Shown: positions 42,835 through 50,294, counted from the stretch's first letter. The stretch: DNA of 64,000 nucleotides from Halorubellus litoreus (GCF_037081675.1 NZ_JAZAQL010000002.1:1054001-1118000); one strand, 5' to 3'. Translations and numbers: made by a program. The notes: a model not told the origin generated them from the sequence alone.

Positions 42835-42951
42835 CTACGACAGCGCCCCAAGCAACCAGAGACAGAGAGTGAGAAGCACCAGACCGGACCCAACGACCTC
42901 GATGGCGTGGAGTCGGTCGGGGTCAATCGTGACCCTACTGTTCTTCCGCAT
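42835..42951 (-). CDS. Small single-span membrane protein
   Basis: 38 residues: a basic start (RKNSRVTIDPDRLHAIEV) then one transmembrane helix (GSGLVLLTLCLWLLGALS). Overlaps the upstream gene by 17 bases. Confidence 0.45.
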   Translation of the reverse strand: MRKNSRVTIDPDRLHAIEVVGSGLVLLTLCLWLLGALS

Positions 42952-43294
42952 CCTCCTCGTCGTCGGTCGGGACGAGTTCGAGCGTCTCGTTGCCCTCAAC
43001 CATCTCAATGGAGTCGTTCTGGACGTACTCGATGATGGTTTGGTACTTGGCGTGGATGTCGGGGTTCTCGTCTTCGATACTGGAGAGGAACATGAGGGTG
43101 TTGATGGCCTTCTTGACGTCGCCCTGTTCCATCTCCAGCTCGGAGACTACCTCCAGCCCGGAGAGAAGCGCGTTGAACCCGTAGAGGGTCGTCGAGACGG
43201 TCATGGTGACGGGTTCGTTCAGGAGGCGAATCATTTCCTGGTTGGTGATGGTTTCGGTGGCGGTGCCGCTGTTGGTGTCGTTGCTACTGCTCAT
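42935..43294 (-). CDS. Helical acidic viral protein, unknown
   Basis: 119 residues from the ATG at 43294. Ser/Thr-rich start, then helices (LEVVSELEMEQGDVKKAINTLMFLSS) and an acidic end. No family recognised. Leader carries T-arm hairpin D. Confidence 0.55.
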   Translation of the reverse strand: MSSSNDTNSGTATETITNQEMIRLLNEPVTMTVSTTLYGFNALLSGLEVVSELEMEQGDVKKAINTLMFLSSIEDENPDIHAKYQTIIEYVQNDSIEMVEGNETLELVPTDDEEDAEEQ

Positions 43295-43350
43295 ATGTAG
43301 ATTAGTCCGTGTTACCGATGGTGCGTGGATTAGAGTGGCCGCCGCCACAG

Positions 43351-43394
43351 TCCGATGTTCGGGATCGAACCAAACTGTGAACGCCAGTATCGGA
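43351..43394 (-). ncRNA. tRNA-like T-arm hairpin D in the leader of the gene at 43294
   Basis: Minus strand from 43394: TCCGAT, 13-base linker ACTGGCGTTCACA, GTTTGG-TTCGATC-CCGAAC, ATCGGA. The linker again has TGGCG. A hairpin GTGGC-ggcg-GCCAC follows; 56 bases separate the structure from the ATG. Confidence 0.65.
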
Positions 43395-43439
43395 TTTCGT
43401 CGGGAAGGGGGAGAACCAGTTTCGCCGCGTGCCGTTTGC

Positions 43440-43502
43440 CCTCAGTAGTATATTCGCGGGAGACGACTTAAGGTTTTCTATGGGTTTTCTTAGGGTTGTC
43501 TT
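43440..43502 (-). promoter_or_regulatory. Composite viral promoter block upstream of hairpin D
   Basis: Minus strand: AAGACAACCCTAAGAAAACC, ATAGAAAACCTTAAGTCG, CGCGAATATACTACTGAGG. AATATAC is the TATA candidate. Overlaps the 3' end of the upstream ORF. Matches 32919-32985 and 46627-46688. Confidence 0.55.
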
Positions 43503-43605
43503 TGAACGGGCGAACGATGTCGTGCCGTAACTCCCACGCGAACGATACCACCAGCAACACCGCCGCTGTCCCCAATGAGAAGGCCAGCATCGCGGTGAAC
43601 CCCAT
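43468..43605 (-). CDS. Small single-span membrane protein
   Basis: 45 residues from the ATG at 43605 (TGATG overlap): one TM helix (AMLAFSLGTAAVLLVVSFAW) and a basic tail KDNPKKTHRKP that is encoded by the overlapping AAGACAACCC promoter motif, so the tail may be forced by that motif. Confidence 0.5.
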   Translation of the reverse strand: MGFTAMLAFSLGTAAVLLVVSFAWELRHDIVRPFKDNPKKTHRKP

Positions 43606-44717
43606 CAGTCCGAGAGCGTCGACCGGTCGCCAATCACGGTCACCTCGCGGTCGTTCGTGAACACTTCGTGCCACGTCTCACCGAGGTTCAGCATCCGGTG
43701 TTCGCGCCGAAGGTGTCGAATCGTCCCTCGAACGAACCGCCGACCGTCCGTGAGCTGGATGTAGTCCCGAGGGATGTGCGACCCAAGGTCGTGGTGCGCC
43801 CGGTACCGGCGACCGTACCGGACCTTGTTCGTTTGAGGCTTCTCCAGCCCATCCGGGTTTGCTCGGTCGCCAACAACGGTGTCGGCGTACCGGTACTCGA
43901 AGTCGGGATACGGGACGAAGAAGTGTTCACCCTGTCGCATGATGGTTTCGCCGTCCGCCTTGTGGCCGTAGATGCGGGGGTTCTCGTTGAGCTTCACGCC
44001 GTCGTTCAGGAACCGCGCCACCTCAACCGGCATGAGGATGTCGTAGATACGGTCGGGTTCCCGGCGAACCATCTCTTGCTCGTCTTCGGTCAACAGGAAC
44101 GCGAACTCACCGTTGCCCTGAGCCGCGGTTGCGTCGTAGCCGATGGCGACAACCTCGCGGCCCGAACCGAAGACCACCAGCTCGGCGTTCTTCCCCTCGA
44201 TGACTTCCGTGATGTCGAACAGGTCGACGTCGGTTCCCCGAACGATCTCGCGGAGCGTCGTCAATGGGAGGTTCCCATCGGAGAACCGGTGCGGGACCGA
44301 ATACAGGGTGACGCGACCGCTGGCGTAGTTCTGCTGGTTGTTGAACACCAACCCGGACTTCGTGCGAATCCCACAGATGGTGCTGTAGTGGTAGCAGATA
44401 CCGGTGCCGTCCGTGTATTGATACGCCGTCTGGTTCTTGCTGGTGTTGCGAAGTTTGGATCGGAACACGCTGTCGTCCGAATCGGGGCACAGACTGACGG
44501 TGTGAACGGGGAACTTCTTCTGTGCCCAGCTCTCGACGACGCCCTGTTTGTCGTACACCGCTTTGGTCGTCGGGATGTACCACTCGGGGACGGTCAAGTC
44601 ACCGACGTTCGTCTCAATGACTGTCAGGACCGCCGCCGGGGTTGTCTTGGCGTATTCTTCGGTGGTGATTTTGTCGCTCGTTTCGCTGATGGTTCTGGTG
44701 TTGAGGTTGGTACTCAT
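43605..44717 (-). CDS. Large viral protein, unknown
   Basis: 370 residues, alpha/beta. Contains QTAYQYTDGTGICYHYSTICG, GREVVAIGYDATAAQG and basic C-terminus (RGTIRHLRREHRMLNLGE). No family recognised with confidence. Its leader has a GTACGGGG element with a GGGGTAC/GTACCCC hairpin. Confidence 0.6.
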   Translation of the reverse strand: MSTNLNTRTISETSDKITTEEYAKTTPAAVLTVIETNVGDLTVPEWYIPTTKAVYDKQGVVESWAQKKFPVHTVSLCPDSDDSVFRSKLRNTSKNQTAYQYTDGTGICYHYSTICGIRTKSGLVFNNQQNYASGRVTLYSVPHRFSDGNLPLTTLREIVRGTDVDLFDITEVIEGKNAELVVFGSGREVVAIGYDATAAQGNGEFAFLLTEDEQEMVRREPDRIYDILMPVEVARFLNDGVKLNENPRIYGHKADGETIMRQGEHFFVPYPDFEYRYADTVVGDRANPDGLEKPQTNKVRYGRRYRAHHDLGSHIPRDYIQLTDGRRFVRGTIRHLRREHRMLNLGETWHEVFTNDREVTVIGDRSTLSD

Positions 44718-44775
44718 TGTTTTCTGTCTCCGATTGTGGGGTACTCAAAAAACGGTACCCCGTACTGAAATTCCG
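44718..44775 (-). promoter_or_regulatory. TTTCAGTACGGGG promoter plus GGGGTAC hairpin leader
   Basis: Minus strand: AATTTCAGTACGGGG at 44771-44757, then a hairpin GGGGTAC-(10 bases)-GTACCCC and a 20-base CA-rich leader to the ATG at 44717. Confidence 0.5.
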
Positions 44776-44797
44776 TACCGCTAATGGACACTACTCC

Positions 44798-44897
44798 TAA
44801 TGCACACCGACTTCCCGATGTTGAACATGGAATAGTGAACGTTCAATACTTACATGGGATACCCAGTGGGACACCACTAATGGGATACCAGTAGTAG
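44798..44897 (+). repeat. Dispersed ~100-bp viral repeat, copy 2
   Basis: Same order of blocks as 34531-34630: CTTCCCGATGTTG, ACATGGA, TACTTACATGGGA, then GGGATACC, GGGACACC and GGGATACC as three direct repeats, and ACCAGTAGTAG. Confidence 0.65.
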
Positions 44898-44915
44898 TGC
44901 CATTGTGGGATTACC

Positions 44916-45035
44916 TTACTCCCAATCACTCAGCCAAATGAAATGGGTGGTGAGTATCCACCCATCCCCATCGGTGAGGCGGGCGGTTCCGTCGTCGAGG
45001 ATGTCTATTCGCGTCTCTTGTGGCATGAGGGTCAT
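44916..45035 (-). CDS. Small viral protein, unknown
   Basis: 39 residues, beta-rich (RIDILDDGTARLTDGDGWIL). An ATG three codons later is an alternative start. Low support beyond position in the array. Confidence 0.4.
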   Translation of the reverse strand: MTLMPQETRIDILDDGTARLTDGDGWILTTHFIWLSDWE

Positions 45036-45043
45036 GGGTATGG

Positions 45044-45274
45044 TTACATCAGGTCGCGTTCAGCGACGAGCATCCGAACCTCGTCGGTGAGCGTTTCGCT
45101 TCGCTTGGTTCGGATCGTGACTATCACGATGTGGTCCGGGCAACCGAGGCCCCAGTAGAAGTCGGCAACGTCGGCGATGTTACCGAACGTCGAGTGGCCG
45201 CGGGCGTCGGTGAGGATTCGGTTCAGGTCGGTGTTGAGCAGTGCGTATCGGGGTTCGGTGGTGTCGAGGTGCAT
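45044..45274 (-). CDS. Small viral protein, unknown
   Basis: 76 residues from the ATG at 45274. Alpha/beta with PDHIVIVTIRTKRSETL. Directly downstream of a TAAGAAAACCC motif. No family recognised. Confidence 0.55.
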   Translation of the reverse strand: MHLDTTEPRYALLNTDLNRILTDARGHSTFGNIADVADFYWGLGCPDHIVIVTIRTKRSETLTDEVRMLVAERDLM

Positions 45275-45300
45275 GGTAATGTTGTGTAAGGGTTTTCTTA
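45275..45300 (-). promoter_or_regulatory. Viral TAAGAAAACCC motif before the gene at 45274
   Basis: Minus strand: TAAGAAAACCCTTACACAAC, six more bases, ATG. The TAA also ends the upstream gene. Confidence 0.55.
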
Positions 45301-45462
45301 TCCGCGGTACGGCTTGAGGCCAACCGCACAGGCGAAGCACGCACCGGGATACGAGTGGCGGCTATACCAGCCACCGCAACCCCGGCACTCTTGCACTTCG
45401 CCGTCGCCGTAGCGTTCTTCGGCCTGTTCTTTCGTCAGGGGTGGGGCGGCACGGCGTGGCAT
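45298..45462 (-). CDS. Small viral zinc-ribbon protein
   Basis: 54 residues with CRGCGGWYSR and CFACAVG, two Cys pairs about 16 residues apart. TGATG overlap with the upstream gene. Confidence 0.5.
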   Translation of the reverse strand: MPRRAAPPLTKEQAEERYGDGEVQECRGCGGWYSRHSYPGACFACAVGLKPYRG

Positions 45463-45935
45463 CACAACCCCCCAACCGGCATCATCATCGAGAGCGTCAC
45501 GCCCGCCATACGGTCTTCGTCTTCGAGTTCAGCCCACCGCTGAACCTTGGCAAGCAACCGTTGCTTGTCCTGTTCGGACTTGCCCAACCAGTGTCGACCG
45601 GCGCTCTCCATGAGCGCGAGAAGGTCGCCGTCGAAGATTGCGTGGCCGCGTTCACAGTGAACGCCGGTTTCCCCATCGCGATAGTCGCGAACGTGGAAGG
45701 CGGCGTGGCGTGGACTTGCGTAACCGATACTGTCCGAGATGATAGCCGCTATCAGCTCGTCGTCGGTGAGGTTCGCTGGGTCGAACTCGTCCAACTGTTC
45801 GGCACAGGGCCGACACAACGCGTCGTATTCATCGGGAAGCTCCTTACGAGGGAAGCAGGAAACCCGCATGATACTCGTGTTGTATTCGTTCTTACCGCAG
45901 TGACCGCACTGTTGGGGTTGTCTGTCGGGGTTCAT
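45462..45935 (-). CDS. Viral zinc-binding protein
   Basis: 157 residues. CGHCGKNEYNTS, CRPCAEQL and a later CERGH give a treble-clef-like site at the N-terminus; the C-terminus is helical (SEQDKQRLLAKVQRWAEL). No family recognised. Confidence 0.55.
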   Translation of the reverse strand: MNPDRQPQQCGHCGKNEYNTSIMRVSCFPRKELPDEYDALCRPCAEQLDEFDPANLTDDELIAAIISDSIGYASPRHAAFHVRDYRDGETGVHCERGHAIFDGDLLALMESAGRHWLGKSEQDKQRLLAKVQRWAELEDEDRMAGVTLSMMMPVGGL

Positions 45936-46090
45936 TGTTCTTCGACCAGGTTGAGTTCGATCCCGATGTCGTCACAACTGACGTCGTGGTTTTCGAGAAG
46001 GATGTTCGATAGGGCAATCGCGATTTGGGTTTGTTCGGTGTCGCTGATTATGCGGCTCGGGTTGTGGATGTGGAAACTGTATTCTATCAT
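45932..46090 (-). CDS. Small viral protein, unknown
   Basis: 52 residues (IEYSFHIHNPSRIISDTEQT), alpha/beta. ATGA overlap with the downstream gene. Confidence 0.5.
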   Translation of the reverse strand: MIEYSFHIHNPSRIISDTEQTQIAIALSNILLENHDVSCDDIGIELNLVEEQ

Positions 46091-46096
46091 AGGTAT

Positions 46097-46348
46097 TCAC
46101 TCTCGGTCGTGGGTGCCAACGAACATCGCGGCGCGTCCGTCTTCGGTTGCCAGCACTTGCCATACGTATAGCCGGGGTTCTCGCTGAATCGTATGCAACA
46201 GGGAGAAGGGCATATCCCGGTTCGCCGACTCGATGTAGACCAGACCGGGGAAGTTCTCTGTTTGTTCGATGTGTTCGATTCGACTCCAATTACCGTACTT
46301 CTCGATGAGGTCCGGTGCCTTGAGTTGGGATCGCAATGTGGCGCTCAT
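46097..46348 (-). CDS. Small viral protein, unknown
   Basis: 83 residues; mixed alpha/beta (LYVWQVLATEDGRAAMFVG at the end). ATGA overlap with the upstream gene. Resembles its neighbour in layout only. Confidence 0.5.
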   Translation of the reverse strand: MSATLRSQLKAPDLIEKYGNWSRIEHIEQTENFPGLVYIESANRDMPFSLLHTIQREPRLYVWQVLATEDGRAAMFVGTHDRE

Positions 46349-46626
46349 AGCAGGTCCTCCGCCCAGTAGTCAGGTTCGGGGTGGGAATCACTCGACGCCC
46401 AACCGAAGCCGTCGTGGTGGCTGAGTTGCCTGATTACGAGCAGGATGTCTTCCCACTCGCCGGTATCGTCGTGGGTTCGTGGGTAGTGTTCGACGTGATA
46501 GAGCGAACCGGGGTTCTCGTCGTAGAGGATTCGGGTTAGTTCGTTCGCTTGCTTCGCGCTGAAACAGGAGATGGTCAATGCGCCGTCCGGCATATCGGGG
46601 ATGATTTGGGTTCGGCTGTGGCTCAT
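46345..46626 (-). CDS. Small viral protein, unknown
   Basis: 93 residues; GALTISCFSAKQANELTRIL and a tryptophan-rich end. First gene after a composite promoter block; probably leaderless from its AATATAC box. Confidence 0.5.
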   Translation of the reverse strand: MSHSRTQIIPDMPDGALTISCFSAKQANELTRILYDENPGSLYHVEHYPRTHDDTGEWEDILLVIRQLSHHDGFGWASSDSHPEPDYWAEDLL

Positions 46627-46688
46627 GGGTTAGTTCTCAGTAGTATATTCGCGGCAGTCGTATTAAGGTTGTCTAAGGATTGTCTTAG
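46627..46688 (-). promoter_or_regulatory. Composite viral promoter block for the operon at 46626
   Basis: Minus strand: CTAAGACAATCCTTAGACAA, CCTTAATACGACTGCCGCG, AATATACTACTGAG, then about 10 bases to ATG. TATA (AATATAC) is about 25 bases from the ATG, which supports a leaderless transcript and identifies this block as a promoter. Confidence 0.6.
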
Positions 46689-46694
46689 CCGGGC

Positions 46695-46868
46695 TTACTG
46701 CCAATCGACTTCGGAATCGCACCCACAATCCGAACAGCGAACGTAGGTGATTCGGTCGCTACTGAAGTCGACGTGGTTGGTTCGGTTCGATGAACACACC
46801 GGGCAAAGGCCATCGGCGGGGTGTTCGGCGGCAATCTCGCTTCGGGTGAAACTGTAACTGTAGCTCAT
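46695..46868 (-). CDS. Small viral zinc-ribbon protein
   Basis: 57 residues from the ATG at 46868: CPVCSSNRTNHV and CSDCGCDSEVDW. Leader has ACCAAACCAAC just before the ATG. Confidence 0.55.
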   Translation of the reverse strand: MSYSYSFTRSEIAAEHPADGLCPVCSSNRTNHVDFSSDRITYVRCSDCGCDSEVDWQ

Positions 46869-46899
46869 TGATGTTGGTTTGGTTCGGATCGCGATTCGG

Positions 46900-47088
46900 T
46901 CAGGGTTCGACAATGCGGTGTTCGTGGCGCTTCGTCTCGTGGAATAGGCACACCGGGCACTTCCGTTCGTAGAAGTCCGACCGGGTTTCGCCCGAGATAA
47001 CCGTGTGCGTGCAATCGCACTTCGGGCACGGCGATTCGTCCAGATAGCGGTACGACAAGTGTTGCTTGACGCTAATTACGTCGCTCAT
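46900..47088 (-). CDS. Small viral zinc-ribbon protein
   Basis: 62 residues: CPKCDCTHTV and KCPVCLFH. Its leader carries T-arm hairpin E and ends with repeated AACCAA/AAACCA. Confidence 0.55.
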   Translation of the reverse strand: MSDVISVKQHLSYRYLDESPCPKCDCTHTVISGETRSDFYERKCPVCLFHETKRHEHRIVEP

Positions 47089-47166
47089 TGGTTTGGTTTC
47101 GATTGGTTCGGGTTGGTTTGTTCGCGCGGCGATACAGCTCCGGGTTGCTTGGGGGCGTTCCCCACT

Positions 47167-47204
47167 CCTGTTGCTGGAGTCGAACCAGCGTCCGCCACTA
47201 CAGG
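47167..47204 (-). ncRNA. tRNA-like T-arm hairpin E in the leader of the gene at 47088
   Basis: Minus strand from 47204: CCTGT, linker AGTGGCGGAC, GCTGG-TTCGACT-CCAGC, A, ACAGG. Outer stem 5 bp; the linker has GGCG. A GGGG-aacg-CCCC hairpin follows. 78 bases to the ATG. Confidence 0.6.
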
Positions 47205-47205
47205 T

Positions 47206-47224
47206 TTGTCAAAGGATTGTGTAA
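47206..47224 (-). promoter_or_regulatory. Viral ACACAATCC/GACAAACC motif upstream of hairpin E
   Basis: Minus strand: TTACACAATCCTTTGACAA. A variant of the AAGACAACCC family, 2 bases upstream of hairpin E. Confidence 0.45.
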
Positions 47225-47239
47225 GCCGCCGCGTATGGC

Positions 47240-48160
47240 TTACTGGAGCGCGATTAGGAGGTCGAGTGCGGCGTCGAGGTTGCCACCGGCAAGGGCCTTC
47301 GCCTTTTCGAGCTGGTCGGCGGTGAACGGAAGGTCCGCGGATTCCGTTTCGGGTTCGGATTCGACGAACTCGAAGCCACCTTCGGTTTGGCGGGCTTCGC
47401 GGCCTTCGGCCTTGATTGCCTCATAGCCCTCCTCACCGAAGTTGCGCTTGCAGGCATTTGCGACCGCCGTACCGGAGATGTTGAACTTGGCTCCAACGTC
47501 GTCGTTCGATAGGTGCGGGTGGTCCTTCTTGTACTGTGCGGCCTTGTCTCCGGCGTTCGCGGGCTTCCCGCTGGATTCCGGTTCGGGTTCAGATTCGGTT
47601 TCTTCGACCGCTTCGCTTTCCTCCAGCTCCGGGGGAACTTGGTAGACACCCATCCCTTCGAACTCGGGAAGGTAGATTGGGTCTTGCTTGTCCTTGGTGT
47701 AATCTATCCCGTAGGTGTTCATGGCAACGTCTTGGGGAACCTTGTGGATACCCGTTAGCTTGAACGAATCACCGAAGGTCCGAGCGAAGAAATCCCGCCA
47801 CATATCCGCATCGGGTTCGGGGAACTGGTTGCGGTATTCGCGAAGGCCGGGCAAGTTGTCCGACTTGTCACTACGGAAGGCTTTGCTCAGGTCCTTTGAT
47901 ATCTCCATGACCAAATCGTATTCCCGCAGTAGGGGGCTACGGTTGCGGTCGGCGGTCATCGTCGAACCGTCTTTCTCCTTGGCGCGTACCTTGTCAGAGC
48001 GAAGGACACTTGCCCCAACTATGCGCTTCAGGTCGATACCCGCCCAGTAATCCTCGCGAGATTGGATGCGTCCGGGGAACGGTCCCTCGGTCGTGGTTTC
48101 GCTGGTGTTGGTTTCGGTCGTGGTCGTTGCTACGTCGGCCTTGGGTTCTTGTGCGAACAT
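47240..48160 (-). CDS. Viral protein with HTH-like segment and UBA-like C-terminus
   Basis: 306 residues from the ATG at 48160. Thr/Glu-rich N-terminus, a folded central part (AKEKDGSTMTADRNRSPLLREYD; DMWRDFFARTFGDSF), an acidic linker, an HTH-like segment (LSNDDVGAKFNISGTAVANAC) and a C-terminal helical bundle that resembles a UBA domain (FTADQLEKAKALAGGNLDAAL). First gene of the minus-strand array from the right, so an early regulator is plausible. No family recognised. Confidence 0.55.
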   Translation of the reverse strand: MFAQEPKADVATTTTETNTSETTTEGPFPGRIQSREDYWAGIDLKRIVGASVLRSDKVRAKEKDGSTMTADRNRSPLLREYDLVMEISKDLSKAFRSDKSDNLPGLREYRNQFPEPDADMWRDFFARTFGDSFKLTGIHKVPQDVAMNTYGIDYTKDKQDPIYLPEFEGMGVYQVPPELEESEAVEETESEPEPESSGKPANAGDKAAQYKKDHPHLSNDDVGAKFNISGTAVANACKRNFGEEGYEAIKAEGREARQTEGGFEFVESEPETESADLPFTADQLEKAKALAGGNLDAALDLLIALQ

Positions 48161-49970
48161 TGGCTGTTTGGTTGGTTGGTTTGGTCGTCGGGCGATACGG
48201 GTTACTTGGGCTTGCTTAAATACCGCGCAAGCCGCACGGAAATTCGATAGTACCCACCGGGTTTGTTCCAATCAAGTAGTGTGTGCTACAAGCCTGCCTA
48301 TATGTCTGCGAATCACGCTTTCAGCTAACTGTGGCGTAGCCACGAATCGGCCTACGGCGCACACTTATATCCCATAGAAATGTCAAAACAAACCCAGCGT
48401 ATGTGGGATTTATCGTTCGATACCCCGCCCGTTGCGGGTTCCCTATGGGTAACAAGTTATCTTGCCAGTAGACCTAACTGTCGCGTTTTCCGAACACAAT
48501 TTTCAGCAGGCAACACTTCCGAGAAAGTATCTCAACAGCTCTTTGGTTGAGTCACTACCAACCACCGTCAGCTTGGTGTCACATGACTTGGCGCGGTAAA
48601 TCGCTTTCACTAACGAAACCATACGCGCTATCGCTTTCCCGGTTCGGAGGGAGTCGGTACCGACGAGTTTCCCCACTACGTAGTAGTGGTGCTGTATCTC
48701 CAACCCGACAACTTGCCTTGAGGCTAATCACCGGGCGGTTCCCAAAGCTCGCGCTATTGGGATCGCCGTTCCCTACCCTTCCCGTTCCCCGCAGGTTCCC
48801 GAGGTAGCCCGTGCAACGGGTTGGCCTTTTCCTACCGAACAAAAGTGTCTTTTATTTTACGAGACTCTCACTCCTACAGATGTCGTAGGGCTAACCAACC
48901 CCTTAACACGCACCACTCTCAGATGCGGGAAGGTCCGTTACCTTCGGTTTCAGGTGGTTGGGGGTTAACTTCGGGTGCCATACCCGCGCCTTAGTCTACA
49001 GAGTCGTAGCCCTATAGTGTGATTCTCTTAGCACTTTACCTTAGGTCCGTTAAGACGGTCGTTGCCATGCCAAGGTCACAACCCGGACAGTCCATGAGTC
49101 GGAAGTGTCGGAACACTCAACCTAAGCCTGTAAGACCGTGGGTTGGCCCCATGGTTGGGTCCGGTGGCGCTTACCTGCCACCCTCGGGTGGGTGGGAGTC
49201 TTGAACGTTCAGAGGCCGTTTCGGGCTTGGTTCTTCGACATCTACAGAGATACCTGCCACCGTATTAAGCATTGTGGTACCGGTAACGTATATAAAGAAA
49301 CCCCTGAGACGCAAGGATTCGGGCGTTTGGAGGGTTGACTTGTGTCTGTGGGATTGGACAACGTATGGACACAAGTGGTCCGTGGGACGGTCGACCGCGG
49401 TTGGCCGTCGTTTCGCAACGCTCCTAACGCGCGTGGGGCGTGGGCTACGTCGGGAAGGCCGCGCCGTCTATCGGTTTTGCTGGTGCGCGCGGTCGGTGGC
49501 CGTCCGTCCGCGGTCGGTCGTCGAACCTTCCCGATACGAAGGATTGGATAATCGTCATCTCAGGAGCTTCCCGAAACGGGTAGGACTCAAGTCCGAGTAA
49601 CAAGCCGCCGTCTATCGGTTTTGATTGGTTGGAGGATTGGACTTATCCACAATCCCGACCTGTCCACACTCCCGAGGTGTTGGTGGGCCGACACTCTGCC
49701 GGTCGACCGCGGTGGTGGTGGCTATCACCAACGGCCACCCAACCCCCGGCGTTCGGTGGTGGTGGTGCGTACCAACGGTATCCAACCCAAGTGGGGTAAC
49801 ACCGCAAGTTGGGTTGCGACACCACCGGACGCACTCGCCCGTGGATCATTGTTAGTTCGTGCGAAAATTTTTGGTAATTTTGGGCTGGTGCCAATGGAGT
49901 TTTTCAAATGACATAACCGATAGCCATATAATGCGGAACCGTTGATTCGTAAACGCGGTGCGGAACGGGG
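48161..49970. other. Long region without a convincing gene
   Basis: About 1.8 kb less GC-rich than its surroundings with no frame that looks coding. A minus-strand frame 48703-48503 (66 codons, TTG start only) has a protein-like composition and is the best candidate. A minus-strand TATA (TTTATATAC) at about 49295 could drive a 33-codon ORF from 49269. Diverged repeats occur: CCGTCTATCGGTTTTG at about 49467 and 49610; GGTCGACCGCGG at about 49388 and 49698. The AT-rich stretch at 49860-49915 could be an unwinding element. Confidence 0.4.
48503..48703 (-). CDS. Possible small ORF with TTG start
   Basis: 66 residues with even amino-acid composition (SLRTGKAIARMVSLVKAIYR), but no ATG or GTG is available; a stop lies shortly upstream. 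Could be the end of a decayed gene. Confidence 0.25.
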   Translation of the reverse strand: MEIQHHYYVVGKLVGTDSLRTGKAIARMVSLVKAIYRAKSCDTKLTVVGSDSTKELLRYFLGSVAC

Positions 49971-49989
49971 GTCGGGGAAGTGGTTGTAA

Positions 49990-50065
49990 CTCGCTTACTG
50001 GTTTCAGTAAAGTGAGTCAGCCCTGCCCCCTTGTGTCCTCCAACACGGAGGGGCCTGGCCGACTC
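49990..50065 (+). ncRNA. Structured RNA candidate, nested hairpins
   Basis: CTCGCTTACTG-gttt-CAGTAAAGTGAG (49990-50016) is followed by GAGTCAGCC pairing with GGCCGACTC (50014-50022 with 50057-50065; GAGTC/GACTC and GCC/GGC), enclosing CCCC/GGGG and GTGT/ACAC (50033-50046). The first two helices share three bases, so they may be alternatives. Strand is not certain. Confidence 0.45.
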
Positions 50066-50122
50066 AGGTGGCTCTAAGTCGTCCGAGATTAAATAGACTT
50101 GACATCGTACAATGACCGATGC

Positions 50123-50131
50123 TTTTTATAT
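50123..50131 (+). promoter_or_regulatory. TATA box for the plus-strand ncRNA
   Basis: TTTTTATAT, about 27 bases upstream of the 50158-50215 hairpin. Confidence 0.45.
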
Positions 50132-50152
50132 CAAGCAACACGCTCATGTCCT

Positions 50153-50225
50153 GGGTGGGCTGGCACGGCATACTGGCACTCCGATAGCGCCGATGTATGC
50201 TACTGGGTGCCAGCCGTAGACGAGG
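50153..50225. ncRNA. Putative ncRNA hairpin between facing TATA boxes
   Basis: GGCTGGCAC (50158-50166) pairs with GTGCCAGCC (50207-50215); inside, GCATAC (50168-50173) pairs with GTATGC (50195-50200), leaving a 21-base loop. Plus-strand TTTTTATAT at 50123-50131 predicts initiation near 50153; minus-strand CTTTATATACCC at 50259-50248 predicts initiation near 50228. Both would start at the edge of the hairpin. No ORF inside. Confidence 0.55.
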
Positions 50226-50247
50226 GATAGAGGGCGTGTACCCACGG

Positions 50248-50259
50248 GGGTATATAAAG
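50248..50259 (-). promoter_or_regulatory. TATA box for a minus-strand transcript of the hairpin
   Basis: Minus strand CTTTATATACCC, a near-consensus archaeal TATA box, about 33 bases from the hairpin edge. Confidence 0.45.
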
Positions 50260-50294
50260 TATAAGTACCCATTGTATATTACTACTATTGAAGA

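Noticed and set aside
49274..49600. 108-codon plus-strand frame in the gene-poor region.
   Set aside because: Arg/Val/Ser-rich random composition, no start context, spans the diverged repeats.
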